Part shown: positions 32,876 through 43,670 of the stretch, one piece after another
How the letters are laid out: every line of letters starts with the position of its first letter
How positions within the stretch are numbered: the first letter of the stretch is position 1
Source: Bacillus solimangrovi
GTDB taxonomy: Bacteria; Bacillota; Bacilli; Bacillales; Bacillaceae_N
Assembly (NCBI RefSeq): GCF_001742425.1
Contig: NZ_MJEH01000018.1
Location: forward strand, 1 to 52,990
DNA length: 52,990 nucleotides
Direction: 5' to 3'
Program-made: the position numbers and the translations under genes
The notes under the pieces: generated by a model
The model's input: only the letters and a program-made list of their open reading frames with translations
What the model was told of the DNA's origin: nothing
Database searches by the model: none

Positions 32876-33688
32876 TTACATGTTATTTAAGTAATGGACT
32901 TTATTTATAATGTCAAGATAATCCTTCGGTGTTGCAATATCATAGCGTTTACCAGATAGAATCTTGCCGTAACATTTCTCGTTAATGAGTAGTTTTCGAA
33001 TTGCATCGGTTAATTGAATCTCCTGACCAGCTACGTATTGTAAGTCATTCAGGTGTGAGAAGATGGCTGGAGTAAATATATATCGTCCGACGGCAGCTAA
33101 GTTTGATGGTGGGTTTTTCTTAGGTTTTTCAATGATATCTTTCATTTTATAAATGCCACTTTTTGTTTCTTTTCCTTTTATCACTCCATATTGATGGAGC
33201 ATGTTTTGTTCAATTTCCTTCAGCCCGATTACAGATGATTGCTTTTTTTTGTACACGTCAATTAATTCGCATAATCCATGCTTTCCTTTTGACATGATAA
33301 TGTCGTCGGGAAGCAGGACAGCGAATGGTTCATTGTTGATAAAACGTTCACCTATCCGTATCGCATCTCCTAAACCTCTTGCATATGGTTGACGAGTGAA
33401 ATAAAGTTGCTGCTTCGGTATTTGCATCTTGGATAATAAATGTTCTTTGTTGTTTCGTTCTAGGAAGGCTTCAAGTTCTAACGATTCATCAAAATAATCG
33501 ACAATTAAGTTTTTTGAGCGGGAAACAACGAGCAAGATGTCTTCTATTCCAGATTCGAGTGCTTCTTCAATCACGTATTGAATAGCTGGCTTCACACCGA
33601 TGGGGAACATTTCCTTCGGGAGGACCTTGGTAATCGGGAGGTTTCTTGTACCATATCCTGCTGCTGGTATAATCGCTTTCTTTATCAC
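32876..33688 (-). CDS. ytdA: UTP-glucose-1-phosphate uridylyltransferase (YtdA/GalU family)
   Basis: 270 residues. Makes UDP-glucose from UTP and glucose-1-phosphate. The nucleotide-binding start AIIPAAGYGTRNLPITKVLPKEMFP has the G-x-G-TR..P.(T)K..PKEM pattern; GLGDAIRIGE and FAVLLPDDII carry the metal and substrate loops. GTG start after GGAGGG. Divergent from the UDP-glucose dehydrogenase operon, as expected for a gene feeding it. B. subtilis ytdA sits in the same spore-coat cluster; that orthology is inferred from the neighbours. Confidence 0.87.
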   Translation of the reverse strand: MIKKAIIPAAGYGTRNLPITKVLPKEMFPIGVKPAIQYVIEEALESGIEDILLVVSRSKNLIVDYFDESLELEAFLERNNKEHLLSKMQIPKQQLYFTRQPYARGLGDAIRIGERFINNEPFAVLLPDDIIMSKGKHGLCELIDVYKKKQSSVIGLKEIEQNMLHQYGVIKGKETKSGIYKMKDIIEKPKKNPPSNLAAVGRYIFTPAIFSHLNDLQYVAGQEIQLTDAIRKLLINEKCYGKILSGKRYDIATPKDYLDIINKVHYLNNM

Positions 33689-33968
33689 ATAATTTCCCTC
33701 CGCTTTTTCATAGTTTTATAACGATATAATGACTCCTGCTGAGTGATATTTAGCAGGAGAATGGGTATGTTACTGATTGGAATATTATCAATTGGAGTGT
33801 AGAGAATTTCCCATTGATTGAAGTTTGAATATATATAGACATACTATTCGTTAGAGAATGTATAAGTAAGTTGTCCATCTGAAATAGGGCGTTGCTTCAC
33901 GAATTGGGCAGTGATGATCGTCACATATAGATTGGCATATTGATAGATTATAGGAGGGATTATTTTGT

Positions 33969-33995
33969 ATGGTTAGAAAGGAGTCAAACGTATGA
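33969..33995 (+). CDS. 8-codon upstream ORF overlapping the ytcA start
   Basis: ATG preceded by GGAGGG, encodes MVRKESNV; its stop TGA overlaps the ATG of the dehydrogenase gene (ATGA), whose own AAGGAG site lies inside this ORF. The arrangement would couple translation of the two. Confidence 0.35.
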   Translation: MVRKESNV

Positions 33996-35272
33996 AAATT
34001 TGTATTATCGGCACAGGTTATGTTGGTTTATCAACAGCAGCTGTACTTGCTGATCTCGGCCATCATATTACATGTTTAGATGTTAATAAAGAGAAAATTC
34101 GTTCATTACAAAGTGGGAATGTTCCGTTTTTTGAACCGAATCTAGAAGAACTTATTCAAGCGAATGAAGAGCAACTCATTTTTACTCTTGATGCGAAACA
34201 AGCAATAACAAGTGCAAATGTTATTTTTGTAACCGTTGGAACACCATCGTTACCTGATGGTAGTGCGAACTTAACTTATTTATATGATGTACTTGACACA
34301 GTATCTCAATTTATCACATCATACAAAACAATTGTGATCAAAAGTACGGTTCCAATTGGCACGACCGAGCAGTGTAGCGAGAGGTTGTTAGACAATGGGG
34401 TTAAGGTTGAGCTCTTTTCAATCGTGTCCAATCCAGAATTTTTGCGTGAAGGTTCAGCTGTGTACGATATGCAAAAGCCAGATCGTATCGTTGTAGGTGT
34501 TCAGAACAATGATAAGCTTTCACTGCATGTGATGAAATCCATTTATGAAAAGATCGAAGCACCATATGTCGTAACAAGCTTGAATGGAGCAGAAATGATT
34601 AAGTATGCTTCTAATTCATTTCTTGCAACGAAAATATCCTTCATCAATGAAATTGCGAAAATATGCGATCAATATGATGTTGATGTAACCGAAGTGTCAC
34701 GAGGAATCGGAATTGATCATCGAATTGGACCTTACTTTTTACAAGCGGGTATCGGTTATGGCGGCTCTTGTTTTCCGAAGGACGTTAGAGCACTGGAATA
34801 TTGTGCGAAGCAAAAACGTGTCATACCAACCTTACTTTCTGCGGTACAACAAATTAATGCAACACAAGTTCTTTATTTTATTGAGAAAGTTGAACAGCAC
34901 GTACCAGAAGGAAGTCAAATAACGATACTAGGTGGGGCGTTCAAACCGAACACAGATGATATACGTTATTCACCAGCTATTACGATCATTCGTGCATTAG
35001 AACAAAAAGGGTATAAAGTAAGGATGGCTGATCCGAAAGCACATTTGCCAAAAGAATTAAAACGCGTGCAACAGTATGATGATCCTTATGAGGCAATTGA
35101 AGGAGCTGATGGTGTCATCATTGCAACAGAATGGGATGAATATAAGCAGTTAGATTTTGCGAAGGTAAGTGAACGGATGAAAGGCAATGTGATTTTTGAT
35201 GGGAGGAACTGTTTAGATCGGAATACGGTTACTGCAAATGGATTAACGTATATAGGAGTTGGTCGATCATGA
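33992..35272 (+). CDS. ytcA: UDP-glucose 6-dehydrogenase (YtcA/TuaD family)
   Basis: 426 residues. Oxidises UDP-glucose to UDP-glucuronate with two NAD+. NAD site MKICIIGTGYVGLSTAAVLADLGH; STVPIGTTEQ; the catalytic cysteine in GYGGSCFPKDVRALE (about residue 258); C-terminal LGGAFKPNTDDIRYSPA substrate domain. Full family length. AAGGAG ribosome site. The ATGA overlap with the next gene makes it the first gene of a three-gene operon for coat polysaccharide. Confidence 0.93.
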   Translation: MKICIIGTGYVGLSTAAVLADLGHHITCLDVNKEKIRSLQSGNVPFFEPNLEELIQANEEQLIFTLDAKQAITSANVIFVTVGTPSLPDGSANLTYLYDVLDTVSQFITSYKTIVIKSTVPIGTTEQCSERLLDNGVKVELFSIVSNPEFLREGSAVYDMQKPDRIVVGVQNNDKLSLHVMKSIYEKIEAPYVVTSLNGAEMIKYASNSFLATKISFINEIAKICDQYDVDVTEVSRGIGIDHRIGPYFLQAGIGYGGSCFPKDVRALEYCAKQKRVIPTLLSAVQQINATQVLYFIEKVEQHVPEGSQITILGGAFKPNTDDIRYSPAITIIRALEQKGYKVRMADPKAHLPKELKRVQQYDDPYEAIEGADGVIIATEWDEYKQLDFAKVSERMKGNVIFDGRNCLDRNTVTANGLTYIGVGRS

Positions 35273-36225
35273 AGATATTCGTTACAGGTGCAGCAGGATT
35301 TATCGGTTCGCACTTATGTGAGAAACTACTTGAAAATGAAGCACATTCTGTTACAGGTATCGATCATCTAATCGGACCCACCTCTGTTCCATTGAAGCAT
35401 TATAATGTAAAAGGACTCAATAGCCATCCTCGTTTTCGATTAATTGAAGATGATCTATTATCGGTTGATTTACATGCTTTACTTAAAGACGTTGATGTAA
35501 TTTATCATTTAGCTGGAATCCCAGGTGTAAGAAGTAGCTGGGGAACAGATTTCGACCCATATGTGGCAAATAATATTATCGCAACTCAAAGGTTACTTGA
35601 AACGGTAAAAGATTTGCCGATTAAGAAATTCATCTATACGTCTACATCATCGATCTATGGACAGAAGAGTGGAAAAGTGAGTGAGGATATGTTGCCTGAA
35701 CCGTTATCTCCATATGGTGTGACGAAGCTTGCGGGAGAGCATCTCTGTCGCTTATATGCACAAAGTAACGATATACCTGTCGTTGTATTACGACTGTTCA
35801 CGGTTTATGGGCCAAGACAACGTCCAGATATGGCATTTCATAAGTTTATACGCCAGCTGCTCACAAACCAACCGATTACAGTGTTTGGTGATGGGTTACA
35901 ATCACGAGACTTTACGTATATTGGTGATTGTGTGAAGGGGATTGCATCGATCATGGACAATGATGATGCAATTGGGAGAACGTTCAATATCGGTGGAAAA
36001 GAACGGGCAACGATTAATGAAATGATTGCATTACTAGAACAGTTGACAGGGGAGAAGGCGATCATTCATCAAGAGGATGCACTTCCGGGTGAGCCGAAGC
36101 ATACGTATGCAAACATTTCACAAGCAGAAACGATTCTAAATTATCACCCAACAATTTCTCTGAAAGAAGGGTTAGTTGAAGAGGTAGCGTATATTCGTAA
36201 CATCTTGAAGGACGTATTACGATGA
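35269..36225 (+). CDS. ytcB: NAD-dependent epimerase/dehydratase (YtcB, UDP-glucuronate 4-epimerase-like)
   Basis: 318 residues, extended SDR. GAAGFIGSH at the N-terminus binds NAD; catalytic triad candidates Ser/Thr in YTSTSSIYG and Tyr-x3-Lys in SPYGVTKLAGEH; C-terminal TFNIGGKERATINEMI. Most likely converts UDP-glucuronate to UDP-galacturonate, given its position after the dehydrogenase. It overlaps its neighbours by four nt on each side (ATGA). Confidence 0.88.
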   Translation: MKIFVTGAAGFIGSHLCEKLLENEAHSVTGIDHLIGPTSVPLKHYNVKGLNSHPRFRLIEDDLLSVDLHALLKDVDVIYHLAGIPGVRSSWGTDFDPYVANNIIATQRLLETVKDLPIKKFIYTSTSSIYGQKSGKVSEDMLPEPLSPYGVTKLAGEHLCRLYAQSNDIPVVVLRLFTVYGPRQRPDMAFHKFIRQLLTNQPITVFGDGLQSRDFTYIGDCVKGIASIMDNDDAIGRTFNIGGKERATINEMIALLEQLTGEKAIIHQEDALPGEPKHTYANISQAETILNYHPTISLKEGLVEEVAYIRNILKDVLR

Positions 36226-37370
36226 ATATTGCGTTCGTTTGTACAGAGAAATTACCTTGTCCATCTGTTAAGGGTGGTGCAATTCAAATTATGATTGATG
36301 GCATTACGCCGATGTTAAAGCAACGATTTTCAATAACGATCTATTCAATTGAAGATGCTTCTCTTCCAACTAGCAATCAGGAAGACGGTGTCCAATATAT
36401 TCGTTTTCCGAAAGAAGCGTATTATGAAAATGTGGCGAACCACATAGGGGAAGAGTCATATGATCTGATTCATGTCTTCAATCGTCCAAAAGTCGTACCA
36501 TTGATTCATGAGGCATCCCAAAATAGCTGCATCGTGTTAAGCATTCATAACGATATGTTTTCTCAAATAAAAATGTCATCGGAAGAAGCGCGTGAAGCAA
36601 TTCGAATTGCGACGAAAATTACGACAGTTAGTGAATACATTAAACGAGCAATTATTGAACGTTATCCAGAAGCACTAGAGAAAACACAGGTGCTCTATTC
36701 AGGTGTTGATTTTGAGAAATATCCTTCTCGTTGGTCAAATAAAGGAACACAAATCCGCTCCGAAAAAAGGTCTGAGTTAATGATCGACGATAAGAAGGTT
36801 ATTCTTTTTATTGGTCGCTTAAGTAAGACGAAAGGACCTGACGTGTTAATAAAAGCAATGAAACATGTCATCGAAGAGCATGATGATGCGGTGTTAGTTA
36901 TTGTTGGTGGAAAATGGTTCAGTGATGATGGAATGAACGATTATGTGCGAGTATTGTATGAGTTAGCAGAACCGATAAAGGAAAACGTAATGTTTACAAG
37001 TTACATCGCTTCAGAAGAGATTCCATCTGTCTGGCTTGCTGGTGATGTATTCGTGTGTAGCTCACAATGGCATGAACCGCTTGCACGTGTTCATTATGAA
37101 GCGATGGCAGCGGGCATTCCGATCATTACGACAAATCGAGGTGGCAATGCTGAAGTCATGATTGATGGATTTAACGGTTTTGTCATTGATGACTATGATG
37201 AGCCTAATAGCTATGCGAGTTGTTTGAATCCATTGTTACATGATCCGCATTTATGTGAAGAAGTAGGGCGAAACGGGCGAACGTTTGCGATGCTAAACTA
37301 CCGATTCACACACACAGCTAACCGACTTGGGGCAATTTATGAGGAAGCGTTGTGTGTAAGGAATCAATAA
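36222..37370 (+). CDS. ytcC: Family 4 glycosyltransferase (YtcC-like)
   Basis: 382 residues, GT-B fold. N-terminal KGGAIQIMIDGI acceptor loop; KVILFIGRLSKTKGPDVLIKA starts the donor domain; the E-x7-E nucleotide-sugar motif is EPLARVHYEAMAAGIPIITT. About 50% similar by eye to the leftward glycosyltransferase at 41094, an internal paralogue. It would build the spore-surface polysaccharide from UDP-uronic acids made by the two preceding genes. Terminator follows. Confidence 0.88.
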   Translation: MNIAFVCTEKLPCPSVKGGAIQIMIDGITPMLKQRFSITIYSIEDASLPTSNQEDGVQYIRFPKEAYYENVANHIGEESYDLIHVFNRPKVVPLIHEASQNSCIVLSIHNDMFSQIKMSSEEAREAIRIATKITTVSEYIKRAIIERYPEALEKTQVLYSGVDFEKYPSRWSNKGTQIRSEKRSELMIDDKKVILFIGRLSKTKGPDVLIKAMKHVIEEHDDAVLVIVGGKWFSDDGMNDYVRVLYELAEPIKENVMFTSYIASEEIPSVWLAGDVFVCSSQWHEPLARVHYEAMAAGIPIITTNRGGNAEVMIDGFNGFVIDDYDEPNSYASCLNPLLHDPHLCEEVGRNGRTFAMLNYRFTHTANRLGAIYEEALCVRNQ

Positions 37371-37388
37371 GGAGTTATGCACACTTAT

Positions 37389-37433
37389 AAGGGGTGTTTC
37401 GAAGCATAAAATTACTTCGAAACACCCCTTGTA
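37389..37433. terminator. Terminator of the ytcABC operon
   Basis: 16-bp perfect stem (37389-37404 with 37415-37430), 10-nt loop. Confidence 0.88.
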
Positions 37434-37515
37434 TACGAAATATGACAGCCGTACTTATAAAATGTAGTGGTTCCATTTCTACATAAACCACTTTATGCTT
37501 GCTTCATTAAATTGT

Positions 37516-38019
37516 TCAATCCATACCAACTGTTGGACTTCTTCGCTCAAATAAGATCGTATCACGCCACATGCCATCCATCTTACCAATACGCTCTCGT
37601 CTTCCAACCTCACGAAATCCATTCTTAATGTGTAAGTGAATACTTCCTTTATTTTCGGGGAAGATTCCAGATTGTAACGTCCAATATCCATTCTGTTCAC
37701 TTATTTCGATCAAGGAACTCAATAGTACATTACCAATACCTTTGCCCATATGACTCCCACTAACATATACACTTACTTCAGCAACTCCACCATATACACA
37801 ACGACTAGAGACAGGGCTTAATGCAGCCCATCCAACCACGTTTCCTTCTGAACGTGCTACTATTCGACAATCTAATGAGTGACTTTGATCCCATTCCTCC
37901 CAAGAAGGAGCTTGTTGTTGAAAAGTAGCATTGCCAGTAGCTATCCCTTCGAGATAGATTGCTTTAACTTGTTCCCAATCCTCTGATTGCATGTTGTCTA
38001 TGTAAACTTTATTTTCCAT
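37516..38019 (-). CDS. GNAT acetyltransferase, phosphinothricin-acetyltransferase-like
   Basis: 167 residues. Resembles the PAT/YncA group: IYLEGIATGNATFQQQAPSWEEW near the N-terminus, VVGWAALSPVSSR, VYVSGSHMGKGIGNVLLSSLI (acetyl-CoA loop) and NKGSIHLHIKNGFREVGRRERIGK. It probably N-acetylates an amino acid or a phosphinothricin-like amine. ATG at 38019 chosen; an in-frame GTG lies six nt upstream. It interrupts the coat cluster on the minus strand. Confidence 0.85.
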   Translation of the reverse strand: MENKVYIDNMQSEDWEQVKAIYLEGIATGNATFQQQAPSWEEWDQSHSLDCRIVARSEGNVVGWAALSPVSSRCVYGGVAEVSVYVSGSHMGKGIGNVLLSSLIEISEQNGYWTLQSGIFPENKGSIHLHIKNGFREVGRRERIGKMDGMWRDTILFERRSPTVGMD

Positions 38020-38119
38020 GCTCACACCAACTTTCTCTTTATAAATTTTAATTTCTATTATATTAGATGATTACTATCTTCTATCATAAGTTATGTAGTT
38101 TCCTTCTACTACGACAAAA

Positions 38120-38146
38120 AACTCTCCTGCAACATTGGAGAGTTAT
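38120..38146 (-). terminator. Terminator of the beta-helix gene
   Basis: AACTCTCC/GGAGAGTT stem (38120-38127, 38137-38144). On the minus strand it is followed by TTTTTGTCG just after the stop codon. Confidence 0.75.
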
Positions 38147-39072
38147 CACGTACACAAGTTAGGAGGGGAGCTGTTTTCGCATATGTTGCCATCAAATGTG
38201 TTTTCATCAGCAGAGTCTCCTTGAGTTTCAATATCAAACGGAGTGTTATCTTTAAGTTTATTGAAACGGATACTGTTATTTCTTGCAAAATTTCGTATCA
38301 AAATACCAGAACCATCATCTTCAGGTCCGTTGTTACGTATAATATTAGAATCAATTACATTTCTAGAGGTTATCTCATCATCCAACGCTTCAATTTCTAT
38401 TCCACTCTGACCGTTATTACAAATTAAGTTAGCAATCACGTTATTGAAATCGGCATCATCATCAAATTCAATTCCATCACCTTTATTTTTTATCGATGTA
38501 TTACCAAATATCGTATTAAAACTGCGTTCATCGTCAATATCAATCCCATCAGCAAAATTTTCTTTGGCAAGACTTTTAATTAATTTGTTGCAATCACTGT
38601 CAATTTCAAACCCTTCACCTTTATTTTGAGTGCTTTCACACTTAATGATAAAATTACGATCTCCAGTAGTCTCGATTCCTTGAACAGAGTTAAGCAAAAG
38701 TAAGCAGTTAATGATTAAATTTTTTTCTCCAAAGAATTCAAATCCATTATCTCCATTAAAAGAAGATTCAACGTTAACGATTACATTGTTATTAGAAGAT
38801 ACATTATTCCCATTCAAATCAAATCCTTGTACCGTAAAATCTTGTAATATCGTTTGATTCGCACTTACAAGCACACCATCACCTGAAATATTTGCAGGTG
38901 TTCCAGCGATAATCGTCTTCCTAATTCCACACCCGAATATTTTCAATCGTTCTTTTGTTACTTCAAAGCCATCAAACGTACCAGCTAAGATTTGAATGCT
39001 ATCACCAGCAACAGCAGCATCTATTGCAGCTTGCACCGTTGCAAATTCAGTTGGCACAACACGAATCGCCAT
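38146..39072 (-). CDS. Right-handed parallel beta-helix protein
   Basis: 308 residues, no signal peptide. It begins AIRVVPTEFATVQAAIDAAVAGDSIQILAGTF, the typical N-cap of pectin-lyase-like folds. About nine rungs of 22-24 residues follow, with N-x-(I/V)-x-x-N (e.g. NNNVIVNVESSFNGDNGFEF, NTIFGNTSIKNKGDGIEFDD) as in NosD-type repeats. Rungs end GDGI/GxGFE. ATG at 39072 chosen, with AAAGGTG eight nt upstream. No catalytic residues recognised. Its place inside the spore-coat cluster and lack of a signal peptide suggest a coat protein assembled from the mother cell; that is inference. Confidence 0.78.
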   Translation of the reverse strand: MAIRVVPTEFATVQAAIDAAVAGDSIQILAGTFDGFEVTKERLKIFGCGIRKTIIAGTPANISGDGVLVSANQTILQDFTVQGFDLNGNNVSSNNNVIVNVESSFNGDNGFEFFGEKNLIINCLLLLNSVQGIETTGDRNFIIKCESTQNKGEGFEIDSDCNKLIKSLAKENFADGIDIDDERSFNTIFGNTSIKNKGDGIEFDDDADFNNVIANLICNNGQSGIEIEALDDEITSRNVIDSNIIRNNGPEDDGSGILIRNFARNNSIRFNKLKDNTPFDIETQGDSADENTFDGNICENSSPPNLCT

Positions 39073-39189
39073 TTTGTACACACCTTTCTTATCATTCGAA
39101 GTTACAATATTTTATGAAAGGTGGACTACGTTTGCTTGTACGTTACATAGAAATGGATGCTTATTTTGCAGAGTGTAAAAATAGAACGA

Positions 39190-39232
39190 AGAACCTGAAG
39201 GGTGGAAATATACCGCATTTCAGGTTCTTTTG
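39190..39232. terminator. Terminator-like hairpin between coat genes
   Basis: AGAACCTGAA pairs with TTCAGGTTCT (39190-39199, 39219-39228), then TTTTG on the plus strand. It probably ends the leftward cotSA-cotS operon or insulates the beta-helix gene. Confidence 0.6.
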
Positions 39233-39282
39233 TTAGATCATATCCTTGAATGACAATTAAGACGAACGCTTAAATAAGCGTA

Positions 39283-40023
39283 TTATTTCTCACGAATATA
39301 TGCCTCTACTTCAACTTCTAATACTAATCCTTGCCCTATGTCAACTGTGTATTGTCGTTTATTCACTGCTTGAGTGTTTGATAGCATGTTAGGGTTACTA
39401 TTTGATAAATCAATATCAATGCCAATTTCAATATCGTCCATTGATGTTGTTGAAAGTGATGAACTGATAGATTCAACGTGCTCAGTCTGACTATTGTCAT
39501 CCTCAACTTCAAGATGAGCAGGTTCATCTAGTTCAGTTAAGCTATCAAGATGTTCAACTGGATCATCGCCTTCTGATAATTCATCTGCAAGAAGGTCAGT
39601 TTCTATCGATGTGTCATCATCTTGAGTAGTATGTGCATCCTCAGTTGTTGCGGTCTGTTCAGTTGGAGGTGGTATATTGTCATTAGACGGAATATCGACT
39701 GTCATTTCTGTCTCATCGCTTTCACCTGTAGTAGATGGATTTTCTTCAGATTGTGGAGTTAAGTGCTCTTCCGGTGTCATGTTAGTGCCTAATTCTGAAA
39801 TTGGTTGTCTGTTTTCAGGTAAGCTTGGCAGTTCGACAACGAGTTGGTTTTGCTGTTCTGACGATGAGTTAGTACCTTCATTTGCTTGGAAAAAATGTTC
39901 AGGATTATCTAATAATTGTTCATACTCGATCGAACTCCAGCCCATTGGTCCAGGGGGAGAGAATGTAAACGTATCGATGTTAACGGTTGGAATTTTGTTA
40001 GTTTCTTCACGTTTTTCAGCCAT
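39283..40023 (-). CDS. Acidic disordered protein, third gene of the cotSA-cotS operon
   Basis: 246 residues, dominated by Asp, Glu, Ser and Thr (TEPEEHLTPQSEENPSTTGESDETEM-like composition, many TT/SS pairs), with little hydrophobic core. A conserved-looking N-terminus (KIPTVNIDTFTFSPPGPMGW) and a C-terminal beta segment (KRQYTVDIGQGLVLEVEVEA) may be docking sites. It begins one base after the cotS stop, so it is translationally coupled. In B. subtilis a small coat protein (ytxO) lies in a comparable cluster; similarity to it is not shown. Likely a spore-coat component. Confidence 0.65.
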   Translation of the reverse strand: MAEKREETNKIPTVNIDTFTFSPPGPMGWSSIEYEQLLDNPEHFFQANEGTNSSSEQQNQLVVELPSLPENRQPISELGTNMTPEEHLTPQSEENPSTTGESDETEMTVDIPSNDNIPPPTEQTATTEDAHTTQDDDTSIETDLLADELSEGDDPVEHLDSLTELDEPAHLEVEDDNSQTEHVESISSSLSTTSMDDIEIGIDIDLSNSNPNMLSNTQAVNKRQYTVDIGQGLVLEVEVEAYIREK

Positions 40024-41085
40024 TTACGAATCCTCCTTCTTTTCTTTAATGAGAGGTACTAAGCTATGGAATTGATCGGTAAACTCTGCTTTGGAATTTT
40101 CTACGGCAATAATGTTTTGCAATGCCCAAATGTATTTTTCATCTGACCACGATACCTTTTGTCCTAAATAGTATTTATGAATAATAGAGCAGAACAAATG
40201 AGGGAATTTTAAGTCTGTCCATAACACTTTATATTGATCCTCAGTTAATGGATTAATAGAGTCGTAAGCTTGCAACATTTGAATGGCTAAGTCTGTATCC
40301 CAAATCGATAACTTTTTCATGACTTTGTTCATTAACATCCGAATGTCACGTGAAGGCAGATCGATTGTAATTGAATGAAGCTCTCTCATGAACAGGTCAT
40401 CTTCTGTATCAATTAATCGTGCCATTGTAAAATCCTGTTGGCAAAATCCTTTTGCTTCGATCCATTCTTTCGACCAGTTTTGATAAGCAGCTTCGTCTAA
40501 TTCCATTAAAGACTGTCTACCTCTTTCTAACATCTTATCAACATGAGATAAGAACATGAGTGAAAATGGGTCTAACGGAAGCCCTTGGGCAATGCTTTTG
40601 TTACCTTCTAATTCTTGCAGTTTCCACCGATAGAGCTTTTGCCATTTGCCGATTCGACCACGTTTTTTACTTTCATCACTATGAACAAATCCTTGTGAGT
40701 TTGTGTGAAATTGTGCCATGAATTTCATCGTTCTCGTTAATTGTTCTTTGTCATAATAGATGACTTCGTTTCCATCAACCTTATCATAGAGGACAAAAGC
40801 TGAATCCTCCACACCAACACATAAACCTCCCTGGGTTGTGCGATGGATTTTGGCAATTGGAAGTCCGTTATTGTGCAAGTGTTCATGTGCTTCTGCAATG
40901 AAGAGCATACGCGTCGGTTTCATTTGAGCATTTTTTAATATTTTTTCACCATCGGATGTTTCAATAAGCCATGTCGTTCGACCACTCTTACTCGTGAGTA
41001 ACTTTACGTTTTCAACTTGAATTGAATAGCAATCAAGGACTCGTTTAAGGATGTTATCATCTTCGAGTTGCATTAGTTTGGCCAC
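40024..41085 (-). CDS. cotS: CotS family spore coat protein (kinase-like fold)
   Basis: 353 residues, aminoglycoside-phosphotransferase-like fold. Visible: TTWLIETSDGEKILKNAQ (ATP-lysine region), FVLYDKVDGNEVIYY, and CQQDFTMARLIDTEDDLF, where the catalytic HxDxxxxN loop of active kinases has become QQDFTMAR, lacking the usual His and Asn. It is followed by HSITIDLPSRDIRML, whose IDLP replaces the typical D-W-E/D. It is thus probably a weak or inactive kinase, as in the CotS family. It lies 8 nt after the glycosyltransferase gene. Confidence 0.85.
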   Translation of the reverse strand: MAKLMQLEDDNILKRVLDCYSIQVENVKLLTSKSGRTTWLIETSDGEKILKNAQMKPTRMLFIAEAHEHLHNNGLPIAKIHRTTQGGLCVGVEDSAFVLYDKVDGNEVIYYDKEQLTRTMKFMAQFHTNSQGFVHSDESKKRGRIGKWQKLYRWKLQELEGNKSIAQGLPLDPFSLMFLSHVDKMLERGRQSLMELDEAAYQNWSKEWIEAKGFCQQDFTMARLIDTEDDLFMRELHSITIDLPSRDIRMLMNKVMKKLSIWDTDLAIQMLQAYDSINPLTEDQYKVLWTDLKFPHLFCSIIHKYYLGQKVSWSDEKYIWALQNIIAVENSKAEFTDQFHSLVPLIKEKKEDS

Positions 41086-41093
41086 CTTTCTAT

Positions 41094-42233
41094 TTATAAT
41101 TTCGCACTATTTTCATAGACGGTTTGTAAGTTGTGTGCAACATGCTCCCAACGAAAGCCCTTCTCAACGACCGATCTTCCGTTTCGTCCCATTTGCTCGC
41201 ATTTGTTACTACTGTTTAACAAGGAATTAATCGCCCCTGCATATGCGCTAGGGTTTTCAAAGTCTGTGATGACCATGCCGTTTTTACCTTCGTTAATCAC
41301 TTCGGGGTTTCCGCCTCTATTACTTGTGATCATCGGTAAACCACATGCCATCGCTTCGTAGTGAACCCTCGCTAATGGTTCTTGCCATTGTGATGAGCAA
41401 ACGAATACATCTGACATCGTAAATAGACTTGAAATTTCACTAGGTTTAACGAATTTAATAAATCGTACATGATCAGCGTATTTCGCTCCGAGTGTATAGA
41501 GATGCTTTACATAATTGTTAATGTTGTCTTCACCAAACCATTTTGAACCGATGAAAACCATCACAGCATCTGGGTGTTTATCGATAATTTGTGGCAAAGC
41601 TTGAAGTAAAATATGTGGGCCTTTAACTTTACTTAGTCGACCTACAAATAAGATGACCTTCTTATTAGCCAAATCTAATTTTTGACGAACGTTTTTCTTT
41701 GCTGCACTTCCTTCTTTCGTCCATGCAGGATGAAATTTATTCACATCAACGCCTGAATAGACGGTTTGTACTTTTGACTTTGCTTGAGGAAATCGACTTG
41801 TAATTGTTTCGCCGATGTAATCACTCACTGTAACAATTTGTGAGACGAGTGAAACACATTCATCTCCCTCAGCATCACTGATTTTTTCATTTGCAAACAT
41901 TTCATTGTGGACACTTAACACAAGCTTTGAGCGAGGAGAAGCATCATGAATTTGTTTGATCCATAATGGACGGTTGCACACATGAATAACATCAAATGAA
42001 GCATCTTTTACGTAGTTAACAATCGAATTAACATATTGCTTTTCAGGAAATCGGACGTAATGAACGCCGTTATTCTGTTCATTATCTGCTAAGTCTGGGT
42101 GTGTAATTGAGAATATAGTTACTTCATGTTTTTGCTTAATAATTTGTGCAACAGCATCAAGGTAGATTTGAATAGCGCCCCCTTTAACAGCAGGGACAGG
42201 TAACTTCTCTGTAGCAATTAACGCAATTTTCAT
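41094..42233 (-). CDS. cotSA: Family 4 glycosyltransferase (CotSA-like)
   Basis: 379 residues. Same architecture as the ytcC-like protein: KLPVPAVKGGAIQIYLDAV, KVILFVGRLSKVKGPHILLQA, and the E-x7-E motif EPLARVHYEAMACGLPMITS. GAGGTAACCT ribosome site. First gene of a leftward operon with cotS and the acidic protein. CotSA of B. subtilis is a coat glycosyltransferase coded beside CotS; gene order supports the name. Confidence 0.87.
   Translation of the reverse strand: MKIALIATEKLPVPAVKGGAIQIYLDAVAQIIKQKHEVTIFSITHPDLADNEQNNGVHYVRFPEKQYVNSIVNYVKDASFDVIHVCNRPLWIKQIHDASPRSKLVLSVHNEMFANEKISDAEGDECVSLVSQIVTVSDYIGETITSRFPQAKSKVQTVYSGVDVNKFHPAWTKEGSAAKKNVRQKLDLANKKVILFVGRLSKVKGPHILLQALPQIIDKHPDAVMVFIGSKWFGEDNINNYVKHLYTLGAKYADHVRFIKFVKPSEISSLFTMSDVFVCSSQWQEPLARVHYEAMACGLPMITSNRGGNPEVINEGKNGMVITDFENPSAYAGAINSLLNSSNKCEQMGRNGRSVVEKGFRWEHVAHNLQTVYENSAKL

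Positions 42234-43670
<1,437 letters not shown>

Noticed and set aside
39677-40075. 132-codon plus-strand frame opposite the acidic coat protein
   Set aside because: Antisense shadow of a compositionally biased gene; crosses the cotS/acidic-protein junction and has no ribosome site.
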